From Verticillium longisporum (taxonomy: Eukaryota; Ascomycota; Sordariomycetes; Glomerellales; Plectosphaerellaceae): a DNA stretch of 64,000 nucleotides. The notes under the pieces are model-generated. The model was given only the letters and a program-made list of their open reading frames with translations. It ran no database searches and had not been told where the DNA came from. This document shows, piece after piece, positions 20,600 to 33,239 of the stretch; the stretch's first letter is position 1, and each line of letters begins with the position of its first letter. The translations under genes and the position numbers were made by a program. The DNA is taken from NCBI GenBank assembly GCA_019188255.1, contig JAETXT010000015.1, positions 930,001 through 994,000 of the forward strand, read 5' to 3'.

Positions 20600-22840
20600 A
20601 TAGTAACTATAGTAAGGCTCTCGATTAGTTCCGTCCTAATTACTTACCTAATTATTACTATTTATACTTATATCTTTAATAATTACGGTACTATCTTATT
20701 AAAGAGGTACTATAACGTATACGATAATACTACTACTATTACTAGATAACTGAGGGTTAATAATTATATCCTTATCTCTATATAATTAATATATCTCTAA
20801 AGATATATATCTATCGTCGCTATTCGACCTAAGTCGATATATAAGACTACTAGAATCCTATCGATAGGATTTCATAGTAGGCTTTATATTAATATCCCTA
20901 TCTATAGCCCTATTAAGTAATCCTAGTAGCGTAGGCCTAAGTTATTAATTATATATATAGCTATATAACTACTTTAGAGCGATATCTACGATATTATAGT
21001 AATTATAGACGATTATTAGGGTAATCTTACTAGATAGATCTAATATAGGTTTAGAAGTAGGAATATTAGGATAATCGGGCCGATTATTAATTAGGCCTTC
21101 CTATTATAATTAGGGATTATAGATATTAACTTCCTTAATAATAGGCTAATTTACTCCTACTTAGTCCGCTAGCTCTTAGGTATTAATAAGACTTTCTAGG
21201 GAATCTCCTATTCTTAATCTATCTATCTATCTTATACTAATATATCTATTATCTCCTAGTATATTTAATTCTATTAGTAGAGGTCTAGAGTTATCTCATT
21301 TATAAGATTATAGTCTAGGTAATAATAGCGTTACTTCTATAGAGGCCCTGTTACTATAAACCTATTCCCTAGCATTATTACCTTAGCTCCCTAGAATACC
21401 TTCTATTACCTATTAAAATTCACCTTTTAGCTATTAAGGTCTAAGTCCCTCCTATTAAAGTCTAAGTTCCTCCTATTAAGGTCTAAGTTCCCCCTATTAA
21501 GGTTTAAGTCCTAACTAGTTTCAACAATAGACTATATTATTAATAGCCCCTAGACCTCTAGCTATAATAGGACTACCTACCTTTACTAATTATAGTACTT
21601 TCGATAATAAGTAATCTATAGCTAGATAGATTAATCGTCTAAGATATAAGTTTAATTATATTAGATAGTTACCCCTGGACCCTCGATAATATCTTATAAT
21701 AATAGATTAACTATATAATAGAATTATAGCTATATTCTTAGACTTTTACGTAGCTATAAAGAATGCCTTAGATTATCCTAACCTAGGACCTATAGAAGCT
21801 CTTCTCGTAGAAACCTTACTAAAGGAGCAATTCCCCGCTATTATCGCTAATATAGTCGATAATAAGCCTATAACCCTAGAATAATACCCTAGAGAAGCCC
21901 TTAATAGATATTACCTTAAGGCCTAGGCCTACCTAAGATATATTAGAGGTCGAGACTCTAGAGACCTAGGAGCTATACTTCTATCTATCTTAGAACGTAA
22001 TTACCTATCCTAGGTAATATATTAATTCGTATAAGGCTTATAGGACCTCGAGCTCTATTAGGAGTCTATTAAGAAGTCTATTATATAGGTAGAAGGTCTA
22101 AGAGACGCTTATACCCTTATCCGATAAGCTAGATAGACTATTAAAGATCGAAAACTTATTATAAAGGCCTAAATAGAGTAGACTAAGACTAATCTTATTA
22201 AATAAATAGTACGAGCTTAGTAAAATAAGAGTATAAAGAGAGTATTAACTAAGTTTTATAGCCTCCTATTACTAGATAATTAATAAGATAGTAATACTAT
22301 ACTATTAATAACTATTATATTTACTAGAATTATTTATCCTATCCTTTAATAGATCTAGATACTATAGAAATAAGCTCTTATATAATATTAGCTAATTAAT
22401 TTTATTTAAGCCTAGAACTTTACTTAGAGGCTAGCCCTTCTTATTCCTATATAGGTAATACTTAATTTAGCGAGTAGATATTAAGGCACTAAATATATTA
22501 CCTAAGTATACTAAATCCTACTAGGCCTATACTATAAGCCTTAATAGATAGGCTAGTAAGGATCGTTTACCTCTAAGCCTCTAGTATAATTACTATATTA
22601 ATAACGCCCTTAAGCTTAAGTATCCTAGTAATAATAATAGAATATAGGAAGTTAAGATAGCCGCTAATCGCTATTATAATTAATTAACCCCTTTATTAAT
22701 AGAGTATAATCTTTAACTAGAGCTAATAGCTATATAAGGGTAGTATACTATACCTATAGTATTAAGGGATATACCCCGCCTACTAGTAAATATAACCCTA
22801 TAGCTATATAATTCTAGTAATAGGAAGTAGATATCCTATA

Positions 22841-23272
22841 TGTAACGCCCCAGCCCGGTCGTCACCAGGACACCAGGCAGGACACCCCGCAGGCGATCGG
22901 ACGCGCCGCACGGACCCACAGGATCACTCACGTGACCGTGACCAGATCACGATTCTCAAAGTGATCCGGTCACTAACCACACCGTGACCCAAGCAACAGG
23001 ATCACGACAAGAAAGGTGAGCCATCCAACATGGACTCACCAACCCAACACGACAAGGACAGAATGACAGGTATATAAGGACGGGCATTCGGTACTTGTAG
23101 ATACATTCTTTCTCACGACAGTATCAATCTAAGTCTTACCTTGTATCCATTGTAACGAGTGCGCAACGCCTTACGACACCACATCGTCTCAGAGTCACAA
23201 CCTAAGCTTCTGCAAACAGCAACCCTAACCCTCTGACAGTGTTCCCCCTTCGGAAGCTGCCAGGTCGTAACA
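22841..23272 (+). repeat. solo LTR, unmutated, of the gypsy family
   Basis: 432 bp, TGTAACGCCC...GTCGTAACA, matching both LTRs of the nested gypsy element but without RIP changes and with normal base composition. It contains the promoter TATATAAGG at 23071. Flanking pentamers (CTATA left, GTTAG right) do not match, so no target duplication is visible. Confidence 0.88.
23071..23078 (+). promoter_or_regulatory. TATA box of the LTR
   Basis: TATATAAG followed by GACGGGCATTC in the middle of the solo LTR. The same block is at about 26249 and 32644 in the two RIP-mutated LTRs. Likely the U3/R promoter; start site not determinable. Confidence 0.55.
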
Positions 23273-23466
23273 GTTAGGTTATTCCTTAGAGCCCTAGGAC
23301 TATATTAGCGCTAGATACGTAATTATATAGAGTTATCGAGACTACTTTATAGATTTACGGGGAATATTATATAATAATAGAATAACGCTAAATCTATAGC
23401 ATTTACTACCCTAAGGACTATATACGCCTAAGCTATTAAGATATAAGGATATAGTATTAAAGAACT

Positions 23467-23757
23467 AGTTAAGATATATACGGATATATCTAGATTTAGT
23501 ATTAGCTATATAATTATATAAGTCTAGGGAGGTATCGATAAACTGCTCCTATATAATATATTCCTATTTATAAAGATATAGCGAAATTATAGTACTTATA
23601 AGCAGGAACTATATATAATTATAGAATTCTATAGGAGATATTAATATTACTTCTATACTAAAAAGGTATCGACTATCTATATTAATTACCGATTACTTAT
23701 ATAGTTCCTATTATTAAGCTATTACGATAATATCTATACTTAGTAAGTAACTAAACT
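23467..23757 (+). pseudogene. RNase H relic of the outer gypsy-like element
   Basis: With stops ignored, one frame reads IYTDISRF, then GGIDKLLLYN, then YSTYKQELYIIIEF and STIYINYRLLI. This matches the gypsy RNase H pattern (YTDAS, YS-x-KEL, TDHRPL) after RIP changes such as His to Tyr. The Fot1-like insertion interrupts it. Sequence after the insertion (25620-26010) continues with the tether-like NLIYFRGTYNKVVDTL. Confidence 0.7.
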
Positions 23758-23758
23758 A

Positions 23759-23808
23759 ACGTAATCCACAAGCGAGTGGTTCACCCAAGCGAGTGGTTCA
23801 CTTCGCCC
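23759..23808 (+). repeat. Fot1-like left terminal inverted repeat
   Basis: 50 bp starting ACGTAATCCACAAGCG. Matches the complement of 25568-25617 at 48 of 50 positions. It contains AAGCGAGTGGTTCAC twice, with a 17-bp period, which may be a repeated transposase binding site. Confidence 0.9.
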
Positions 23809-23856
23809 GGGCCCACGACCTACACCTGAATTCTACAGATTCCACCTCCGCCCGCG

Positions 23857-25510
23857 ATGGAGACTCTTTCAAAAGAAGGTCAATTATTCCTTGCTATCCA
23901 AGCTATGGACAATGACCCGAACCTAAGCGCCCGGAGTGCTGCGAGGATCTACACCGTCCCCTTAACGACGCTCCTCCGACGCCAGAAGGGCAAACCCTCC
24001 CGACGCGAAAGCCCGCCCAATTCTGCCAAATTAACAGTACTAGAAGAGAAAACTATTGTCGAATATATCCTTGACCTAGATGCGCGATCTTACCCTCCCC
24101 GGTTGGGTGAGGTCGGAGATATGGCGAATCGCCTGCTTGCCGACCGTGACGCGCCACGCGTCGGGAAGAACTGGGCCGCAAACTTCGTCAAACGGCAACC
24201 AGAGCTCCGGACGCGTTTCTTTCGCAAGTACGACTACAAGAGGGCCCAATGCGAAGATCCGGACGCGATAAACGCGTGGTTCCGCCTCGTGCATAACATG
24301 ATCGCCAAGTACGGCATCCAAGAGGCTGACATGTACAACTTTGACGAGACCGGCTTCCAGATGGGCGTTATCGCCAACGGAATGGTCGTGACCAGTTCGG
24401 AAAGACGGTCCAATGTGAAGATGAGGCAGCCAGGCAACCGGGAATGGGTTACGGTGATCCAGGGCGTTGGCGCGTTGGGTTTCTCCGTCCCGCCGTTCAT
24501 CGTGGTTTCGGGCAAGTACCACCTCTCGAGCTGGTACCAGGACGACGCGATTTCTCGCGACTGGAGAATCGCAACATCTCCAAACGGCTGGACGACGAAT
24601 GATATTGGTCTGGAATGGATTCGGCATTTTGACAGGCATACAAAGTCCCGTACTTCGGGCGGTTATCGCCTACTGATCCTGGATGGCCACGAAAGTCACC
24701 ACTCGGTCGACTTCGAACTCTACTGCAAGGAGAACAACATCATCACACTCTGTATGCCTCCTCATTCGTCACATCTACTCCAGCCTCTCGATGTTGGGTG
24801 TTTTGGCCCACTAAAGAAAGCATACGGTCGGCAAATCGAGGATAGGATGAGGGCGGGTACAACGCACATCAGCAAAGAGGACTTCTTCCCGGCGTTTTCG
24901 GCTGCATTTCAGCAAGCAATGACAGAAAAAACATCCAGGGAGGCTTTCGAGGAGCGGGGCTTGTCCCCCATAACCCGGAAACAGTCCTGTCAAAGCTGGA
25001 TGTGAGGTTGAGGACGACGACGCCTCCGGGGACGTCCCACGGGGAGCGTGATTCTTGGGTCTCTAAGACGCCCACTAACCTGCTCGAGGCAGGTTCCCAG
25101 ACTGACTTCATCAAAGGGCGAATCTCACGCCACCAGGGAAGCTCCCCAACGTCAATTTTAGATGCTGTTGACTATCTTGCGAAGGGGACGCGGGGTGTTA
25201 TGCACCAGATCGCTCTTTTGAAGTCAGAGGTTATGATCCTTCGAGAGGAAAATGCTACACTAAGCCGACGCCGGAGGGCCAAAAGCTACGTCTCCGGGAA
25301 GGAGGAAGCATGGCTGTAGGCGAGGGACAGGACAAGATTGCTCAGAAGGAAGTAGATATCCAGATAAAAGAGGAAACGCTGCAGAACCCGGGTCCCGCGT
25401 CGTGGTCCCAGCCGAAGAAACGATGCTGTAGCGTATGCGGGAAGACCGGCCACAACGCGAGAACTTGTCAGGTAGCTATCTCATCGTCTGCAAAAGACGA
25501 GGAGGAGTGA
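23857..25510 (+). CDS. Fot1/pogo-family DDE transposase
   Basis: Cut-and-paste transposase. The N-terminal psq-like helix-turn-helix (LSARSAARIYTVPLTTLLRR) is followed by a CENPB-type DNA-binding domain (YPPRLGEVGDMANRLL, then VGKNWAANFVKRQPEL). The DDE catalytic core follows: first Asp in MYNFDETGFQMG, second in YRLLILDGHESHHS, third in LLQPLDVGCFGPLK. The tail has a coiled region (LLKSEVMILREENATLSRRRR) and a CCHC zinc knuckle (CSVCGKTGHNARTC). Two single-base losses split the frame: near 24948-24952, before the conserved AGLVPHNPETVLSKLDV, and in an A run at 25281-25284, before LRLREGGSMAV. If these are consensus errors the transposase could be active; if real, the copy needs help in trans. 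The stop is at the end of the zinc-knuckle frame. Confidence 0.9.
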
Positions 25511-25567
25511 TTTTAATTGATTTACGGCGTTTGGGTTGAGGTTTTCCTCGGAATGTTTGTCGGGTCG

Positions 25568-25617
25568 GGGTGAAGTGAACCACTCGCATGGGTGAACCAC
25601 TCGCTTGTGGATTACGT
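25568..25617 (-). repeat. Fot1-like right terminal inverted repeat
   Basis: Partner of 23759-23808, ending CTTGTGGATTACGT. Followed by the TA target duplication. Confidence 0.9.
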
Positions 25618-26018
25618 TATAGCTATTAAACCTAGAAATTTAATATATTTTAGGGGAACGTAATAAGGTAGTAGATACCCTTTTATAGACGGTATTTAAC
25701 TTAGTTAAATATAATAATAATTTATCCTAGTTCGGATACTAGGACGATAATAGTATATAGGTCTAGAAGGATAGCTCTAGAGGCTATTAAGATTTAATAT
25801 AATAAGCTATAGAGAAATATAAAGCTAAACGACGGGCTACCTAGTAGCTAGTATAGGATATCGTATCCCTAAGCTATCTAACTAGCTTATAACCTTATAT
25901 ATCTTAGAGAGCTAAGTCCGATACTCTAGTTTAGGACTTTAAGTTAGGAATTCCGTTAAATATAAAGTAATTAAGGGGTCGTATCTTATCTATATATATA
26001 TCGAACGCTATACTTAGA

Positions 26019-26451
26019 TATAACGCCCTAGCCCGGTCGTCACTAGGACACTAGGCAGGACACCCCGCAGGCGATCGGACGCGCCGCACGGACCCACAGG
26101 ATCACTCACGTGACCGTGACTAGATCACGATTCTCAAAGTGATCCGGTCACTAACTACACCGTAACCTAAGCAATAGGATTACGACAAGAAAGGTAAGCT
26201 ATCTAATATAGACTTACTAACCTAATACGATAAGGATAGAATAATAGGTATATAAGGACGGGTATTTAATACTTATAGATATATTCTTTCTTACGATAGT
26301 AATTAATCTAAGTCTTACTTTATATCTATTATAATAAATACGTAACGCTTTACGATACTATATCGTCTTAGAGTTATAACCTAAGCTTCTATAAATAGTA
26401 ACCCTAACCCTCTAATAGTATTCCCCCTTTAGAAGCTACTAAGTTATAATA
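26019..26451 (+). repeat. 5' LTR of the gypsy element
   Basis: 433 bp, TATAACGCCC...TTATAATA. The first 150 bp are nearly unmutated, the rest carries many RIP changes relative to the solo LTR. Confidence 0.9.
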
Positions 26452-26599
26452 TTTTAATTACTCTTATTTAATAGGTTTACCTTATAATACTAAGTAATAC
26501 TTATTATAAGAATAATATCTATTAATAGCGTCGGAAATAGCGCTAATAACTTAGCTATTATAATCTAGGAGCCCTATTCGGAGAACGAATAGCTCTAAG

Positions 26600-29500
26600 C
26601 TTTAATATAATAACTTTAAAGCGGAACGAGTATAAAGGCTCTTCCCCCTTAATTATTCAATAGTAACCCTAGGGCACTTTAGTCTTTTATTACCTAGGTA
26701 CGCTAATACTATAAAGCTAATAAGGGCTAATTTAAGTATTAAGGCGAGAAGGTCGCTAACGCCTCCTCTTACCTTAAAAGGGACGCCTTATACTAATTCG
26801 AACCCTTTATTAAGGACTATTCTACCTATACTAAGAAAGAAAATATAAAGTAGGCTACCTAGGATATCTACGTAAATATAAACGTATTCGAAGAAGCTAT
26901 TAAAAGAGCGTTTAAGGACGTAGATAAGGAACGATAAAACGAAAGAAAAATCCTTTAGCTTAAATAGACCGGGCTAGCTACTAAGTATACCACGGAGTTT
27001 CGACTCTTAGCTAATCGACTCGATTAGATAGAGTCCGCTCTTATAGCCTGTTTCTATGAAGGACTTAAAAACGCTGTTAAAGACGACTTTATCCGGGAGG
27101 ATAGACCCGAAACCCTTACCGAGTATATCGCTATAGCCGTTAAAATCGACGATTATTAATATGAACGTAGAATAGAAAAGGGACGAAAGCCCGCTATAGG
27201 ACTATAGAACCCTCGCATTCCCTACTACCGATCTAATTAAGGATATAAATACTAGCATAATAAACCCCATATTAGTATAGCTTAGGGATAGACTACCTAT
27301 ATAGGACCTATAGAGCTCGATAATACTAGATATAGTAAACCAAAGGATCTTAAGGATATAAAATACTATAACTACAGTAAAAACGGGTATATAGCTCGAG
27401 AATACTAATAACCTAAGAAGCCCTAGAAACCTATAAACGAATAATAGCTTAACTATACTTAATACTAAGATTATACTAAAATTAACTAGACCTTCTATTA
27501 TTAGGATAATTACTTAACCTATAAGGATAATAAGGAATAGAATAGATAGTTCCCTAGGGCACCTATAGGATAAAGAACCCTAACTATAATAATTACTACT
27601 AAGAAGGAAAGACGAATTTAGAAATAAGCCTAACAAGTAACGCTAGAGACCTAGGAAATCGATATAAACGAAGAAAGGGCTTATAAATAAGCTTACCCGG
27701 AATTATAAGCTATACCCTATATTAGACTTATAAGTAATAAGGAATAGGACGAATATACGTAAATAAGCTAGAAGGAAGAACCCCTATTAAGATAACTTTA
27801 ACTCTATATCCTAATATAGACCTACGTTATTAATAACCCTAATAAGGATTACGATCCCTTTATACTATAGGACGAACTTATCTACTATAGGACTAAGCTA
27901 TAGAAGGCTAGCGCCCGAAAATAAGAAAGTACGAAAGAAAACGTACGATTTATAATAGGAGACTATCTAGCACTCTACTACGCCTACGAATAATACTATT
28001 AATTATTTTAGCCCGAATATATCTACGACGACTACGAATATTATTTTAAAGAGAAAACCGCGTACTAGTTTCTCCTATATAATTACTAAACCGAGCCACG
28101 AATAATAGTAGAGTTCGAATAGGAAAGTTATAAATAGATCCTATATATAGACGAATATAATTAAAGTCGGCTTACGTTCCGACTAGACCCCGCTTATTAC
28201 GATAAATACTACTAAAACTATATTAAATAAGAGGACTACGATAATAACGTATATATAAAGTACTATATAGCCAAGGCTAGAGATTAAAGGCTTTATTATA
28301 TAAAATATATTAAGAAGCTACTCTTTAGGGTCTATTATAAGGACGACGATAACCTCGACTTAAATAATCTAAATATAACGTAATTACCTACTACGCTGCT
28401 ACCTTCGGGAAAAAGCAAGCGTCGATCGGATAAGGACAACGACTAACGAAGGAAGTAAAAGCGATCTACTTAGCCGAACGAACCTATAGCACGAATTACC
28501 TCTACGTAAGAGTAAACGTAGGAGGACGATAAATAAGCGCGCTATTAGATAATAACGCCTAGGGTAACTATATAAGCCCTAAATATATTAATAAGAATAA
28601 GATTATATAGAAATATAAAGAGGAACCCTATTAACTTAGCATAGTAAAAAGATAAGCGGTCTTATATAGAGGAGGGATCGTAAATATAGAGACTATACCC
28701 CTCTAAGTATTTATCTCTCGCCGTTAAGGTTATATAACCTTCGATATTACTAATATAGGAGGAAAACAAATTATCCTAAATATCCTATAGCTTAGATAAT
28801 AGAACCCTTAAATTAACTAAATAGCTAGCTACGTCTAATAGAATACGTTAGCCCCTAAGGAAAGACCCACGAGCAATCTCTTAAACGACCTCTAACTAGC
28901 CCTTACGAATAAGGATAATTTAGAGGAGATAACCCTAGAAGAGCTTATAATAGAATAATAAGAAAGATTATAGAACGTACCTAAGGAATACTAGAAATAT
29001 AAAAAGATCTTTAAGGAAGAAGTCGATATAGTATTACCTAAATATATATACTACGACCACGAAATCCTAATTAAGGAAAAGGAGAGCCCCCGATTTAATA
29101 AGATCTACGGATTAAACCCTCGATAAATAAATACTCTTAACGAGTATCTTAAGGAGAACCTCAGAAAAGGATATATCCGACTATCGATATCCCTAATAAG
29201 ATACCCGATCCTCTTTATATTAAAGAAGAATAATAAGGAAAGACTATATATTAACTATAAATAATTAAACGATATTATTATTAAGAACTACTACTTATTA
29301 CCTCTAATATTAGAACTTAGGGACGTATTAATAGGAGCTAATTAGTTTATAATGCTCGATCTTAAAGGAGTATATAACCTTATCTATATTAAGGATAGAG
29401 AGGAATAGAAAACGGCATTCCGAATATAACGAGGATACTACGAGTACTTAGTTATACTATTCGGATTAATTAATACTCCTATAACCTTCTAAAATATAAT

Positions 29501-31720
29501 TAACGATATACTACGAGAATTCCTAAACGTCTTCGTAATAGTATATCTCGATAATATTCTAATCTTCTCGAAGATAATAGAAGAATATAAAGGATACGTC
29601 TACTAAGTCCTTATACGACTATACTAGTATAAGCTATTAATAGAACTAGAAAAAGCTAAATTCTATATATAGGAAGTAGATTTCCTAGGGTATACGATTA
29701 CCTTAAGAGAAATTAGGATAGAAAAATCCAAAATAATAGCTATTAGGGAATAGCCTATACTAAAGAACGTTAAAGACGTTAGAATATTCCTCAGTTTTAT
29801 TAACTTCTATTAACGATTCCTAAAAAGATATAGTAAAACTACTAATCCTTTAACGAGCTTTATAATTAAGGAAATAGAGTTCGTATAGAATGAACCCCAA
29901 GAAAAGGCATTTCGCTAAATTATCGATACTATCCTTAGCGAATTAGTCCTCCGAATAATAGACCCTAAAAAACCTATAGAAGTCGAGATAGATACCTCCA
30001 ACTTCGCTATTAGAGGATAATTAGGATAAAAGGACGACTAAGGATACCTATACCTAGTAGCGTTCTTCTCGAAGAAGCTATACGGACTAGAGCTTAATTA
30101 TTAGATATATAATAAAGAACTTATAATAATTATCGAAGCCTTTAAAGAATAGAGAACGTATCTCTCTAGAATATAATACGAAATTAAGGTCTATACCGAC
30201 TATAAAAATCTTATATACTTTATAATGAATAAAGACCTTAATAAATGCTAAATAAGATAAATAGAATTCCTTTCGGAATTTAACTTTATTATTATCTATC
30301 GTAAAAGATCTAAGAATAATAGAATAGATATTCTAAATAGACGCTTAGATTATAAATAAAATACGCCCCTTAATATTAACGCTATCCTAGTAAAAGATAA
30401 AGAAGGGAATCTTATCCCTTATCACCGAACGCTAGTAATTACTATTCGCGTAATACCCACTAAACTACCTATAGAAGTATTAGAACTAATTCGATAAATC
30501 TACGAAGCTAAGGCCTATAGGTATTAAGGAATAGCGAAGACTTTCGCTCAATTTAAGAAATACTATAATTTTAAAGGAACTAGATAGGACGTTATAATAG
30601 TTATTTATAACTACGACCTCTATAAAAAGAGTAAAATAGAAAAGCATAAGCCTTATAGAGAACTCAAGGCTTTATTAATATTAATAATAGCCTAGGAGTT
30701 AGTCTTACTAGACTTTATTACTAGCCTACTATTATCGAAGGAACCCTTAACTAGGACCTCTTACGATAATATCCTAATAATCGTAGACCGACTTACTAAA
30801 TACTTATATTTTCTCTTATATAAAGCTATAAGAATAATAGAAGACCTCGCCTATATCTTCCTTAGAAATATTATAGGATAGTACGGACTCCTAAAAGAAC
30901 TAGTATTAGATAGAGATAAGCTCTTTACTAATAACTTCTAGAAATCACTTATCGCTTAACTTAGAGCTAAATATAAACTATCTATAGCTTTTTACTTATA
31001 GATAGATAGATAAACGGAAAGAACGAACTAGACCTTAAAATAATACCTCTAATATTATATTAATTATTAATAGGATAACTAAATTATATTACTACCTATT
31101 ATATAGTTTATATATAATAGCTTACTAAGCGAGTCTATAAAGGAATTACCCTTCTATACTAATTATAAGTATAACTTAATAGCTTATATAGAACGCTATA
31201 AAATACTAGATACGCTAAAAGTAATTAATATTATAGCTAATATCTATAAAATCTAGGACTAGATTAAGCTCGACCTCGAGCTCGTATATACTAGAATAAC
31301 TATGTACGCTAATAAAATAAAGATAAAAGGACTATCCTTATAAGAAGGAGGTAACGTCTACTTTATCCGCCGAAATATTAAAACTAAACGATTAAATAAT
31401 AAATTAGATTTTAAGAAACTAGGACCTTTTAAAATTCTTAAGAAACTCTCGGATACTAACTATTACCTCTTATTATTAGAGAATATAAAGATTTACCCCG
31501 TTTTTTATATAGCATTTTTAAAACTAGTACTACCGAACGTATTATTTATAATTAGCGTAGAAATAGAAGATATAAACGAATACGAAATCGAAAGAATTAT
31601 CGATTATAGAAAAACGAATAAATAAAACGAATACCTTATTAAATAGAAAAACTATAAATATAAAGAAAATATATAGGAATTAATTAAGAACCTAAACTAC
31701 CTATAATTACTAAAATAGTA
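26600..31720 (+). pseudogene. gag-pol relic of the gypsy chromovirus
   Basis: Reading through stops, the order is gag with zinc-knuckle relic (about 27357-27405: KYYNYSKNGYIAREY, each Cys now Tyr and the His now Tyr), reverse transcriptase (about 29200-29700: LDLKGVYNLI, LVILFGLINTPITF, then YLDN where YLDD is expected), RNase H (about 29980-30360: KVYTDYKNLIYF), integrase zinc-binding and core (about 30440-31100: LLDFITSLLLSKE, IIVDRLTKYLYF) and a C-terminal chromodomain (about 31575-31700: EYEIERIIDYRK, then EYLIK). Trp codons are now TAG or TAA and Cys codons TAY, as RIP predicts. The order RT-RNase H-integrase defines gypsy; the chromodomain defines the chromovirus branch. No product can be made. 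Confidence 0.88.
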
Positions 31721-32413
31721 TTATTAGTCCTAAGGAAATTAAGCGATTCCGGGTTAAAGGAGCCTAAAGCGCTCTAATTAATAACCCCGAAACCCCTAGC
31801 TGCTTATATAGCTACTATAGCCTTAGACTCCTCCCGCTCTACGGAATCTAATTCATCTAGAGACTATAACCCTTAGTTTACTATCTTTATACCCCTTTTA
31901 TAAAGAGATCGCTTCTAAGTATAAAGGCGCTTTAAACGATTAAGAGCTTCCGCTATTTAAGACTATAGCTCCTCTAAATACGCTTCCTTATCTAGCTCCT
32001 TCTTATCTAATTTACCTAGCTCCTAGGTAATATGAGATACTATTATAGGTTAGCGGACTAAGAAAGCGAGAGAGATACTACTATAGGTACTTACGAGTAT
32101 TAATGGGTACCCCCGAACTATCGCAAGAACGACCGCGACGAATATATTCGGAGCAGCGATTAACGCCCTCTACTATACGATACTTCTAACCTTTCCGTTA
32201 ATAGAAGGAATATAGTATGACGTCGTAGCTACGAAGCTTAATAAAATTAAACTATTCTTATCGCTTTCGAGTAGATAGGGACTTTAGTTTTTCGATACGA
32301 CTCGATATTTCGTTAATATTATAAAGGAAGAATAAGTTAAGGGATATAATTACCTAGGGTGCGGCGCTTATAAGTAAGGGTCGCTAGGATATCGATTTAG
32401 AGGAGGAGAATCA

Positions 32414-32846
32414 TATAACGCCCTAGCCCGGTCGTCACTAGGATACTAGGCAGGATACCCCGTAGGCGATCGGACGCGCTATACGGACCCATAGGATCAC
32501 TCACGTAACCGTGACTAGATCACGATTCTCAAAGTAATCCAGTCACTAACTATACCGTGACCTAAGTAATAGGATTACGATAAGAAAGGTAAGCTATCTA
32601 ATATAGACTTACTAACCTAATACGATAAGGATAGAATAATAGGTATATAAGGACGGGCATTCGGTACTTATAGATATATTCTTTCTTACGATAGTAATTA
32701 ATCTAAGTCTTACTTTATATCTATTATAACGAGTGCGTAACGCCTTACGATACTATATCGTCTTAGAGTCACAACCTAAGCTTCTGCAAATAGCAACCCT
32801 AACCCTCTAATAGTGTTCCCCCTTCGGAAGCTGCTAGGTCGTAATA
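32414..32846 (+). repeat. 3' LTR of the gypsy element
   Basis: 433 bp, preceded by the purine-rich tract AGAGGAGGAGAATCA, a good polypurine primer. Many RIP changes near the middle, few at the end. Confidence 0.9.
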
Positions 32847-33239
32847 TTAGACTCCTAGGGATAGGTAAGTATATAAAATCCTAATAGTATAAGGATATTA
32901 TTACTTTCTTAATATTAACTATAATCGATAATACTTAGAATAAGTACTAGAGGAGGGCTATTATTTCCTAGGCTATTTATTTTAAGATCAAGAATACGAA
33001 ACTCCTCTATTATATAAGTAAAGGCTTATAGTAGCTATACTTAGTTAAGAACGAAGTAGTAAACGTATTAAAGGCTATATATAACGATATAGGCTATTAA
33101 GGGCCTAACTCTATAAGAAGGAAACTAATAGTATTAGTATACTAGCCTTATATAGTATTAGATATTATCGATTATATCGCTAGCTACTAGATATATATAA
33201 AATATTAGCCTAATAAGCCTAAAGCTCCTCCTATAGATA

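Larger units (their letters stand above)
23759..25617 (+). mobile_element. Fot1/pogo-type DNA transposon with TIRs and TA duplication
   Basis: 1859-bp element bounded by inverted repeats of about 50 bp and flanked by TA on both sides (23757-23758 and 25618-25619). Its base composition is normal, unlike the RIP-mutated DNA on both sides, so it arrived after RIP of the host sequence. One internal gene encodes the transposase. Confidence 0.95.
26019..32846 (+). mobile_element. full-length Ty3/gypsy chromovirus, RIP-inactivated
   Basis: 6828-bp element with two 433-bp LTRs and a perfect 5-bp target duplication, TTAGA (26014-26018 and 32847-32851). Its gag, reverse transcriptase, RNase H, integrase and chromodomain can be traced despite many TAG/TAA stops. 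It has more surviving ATG and TpG than the matrix around it, so it was mutated less. It interrupts the outer element between RNase H and integrase. Confidence 0.93.

Noticed and set aside
26600..31720. Stops in the gypsy gag-pol as programmed recoding
   Set aside because: They are numerous, scattered, all TAG/TAA at former Trp or Gln positions, and fit RIP.
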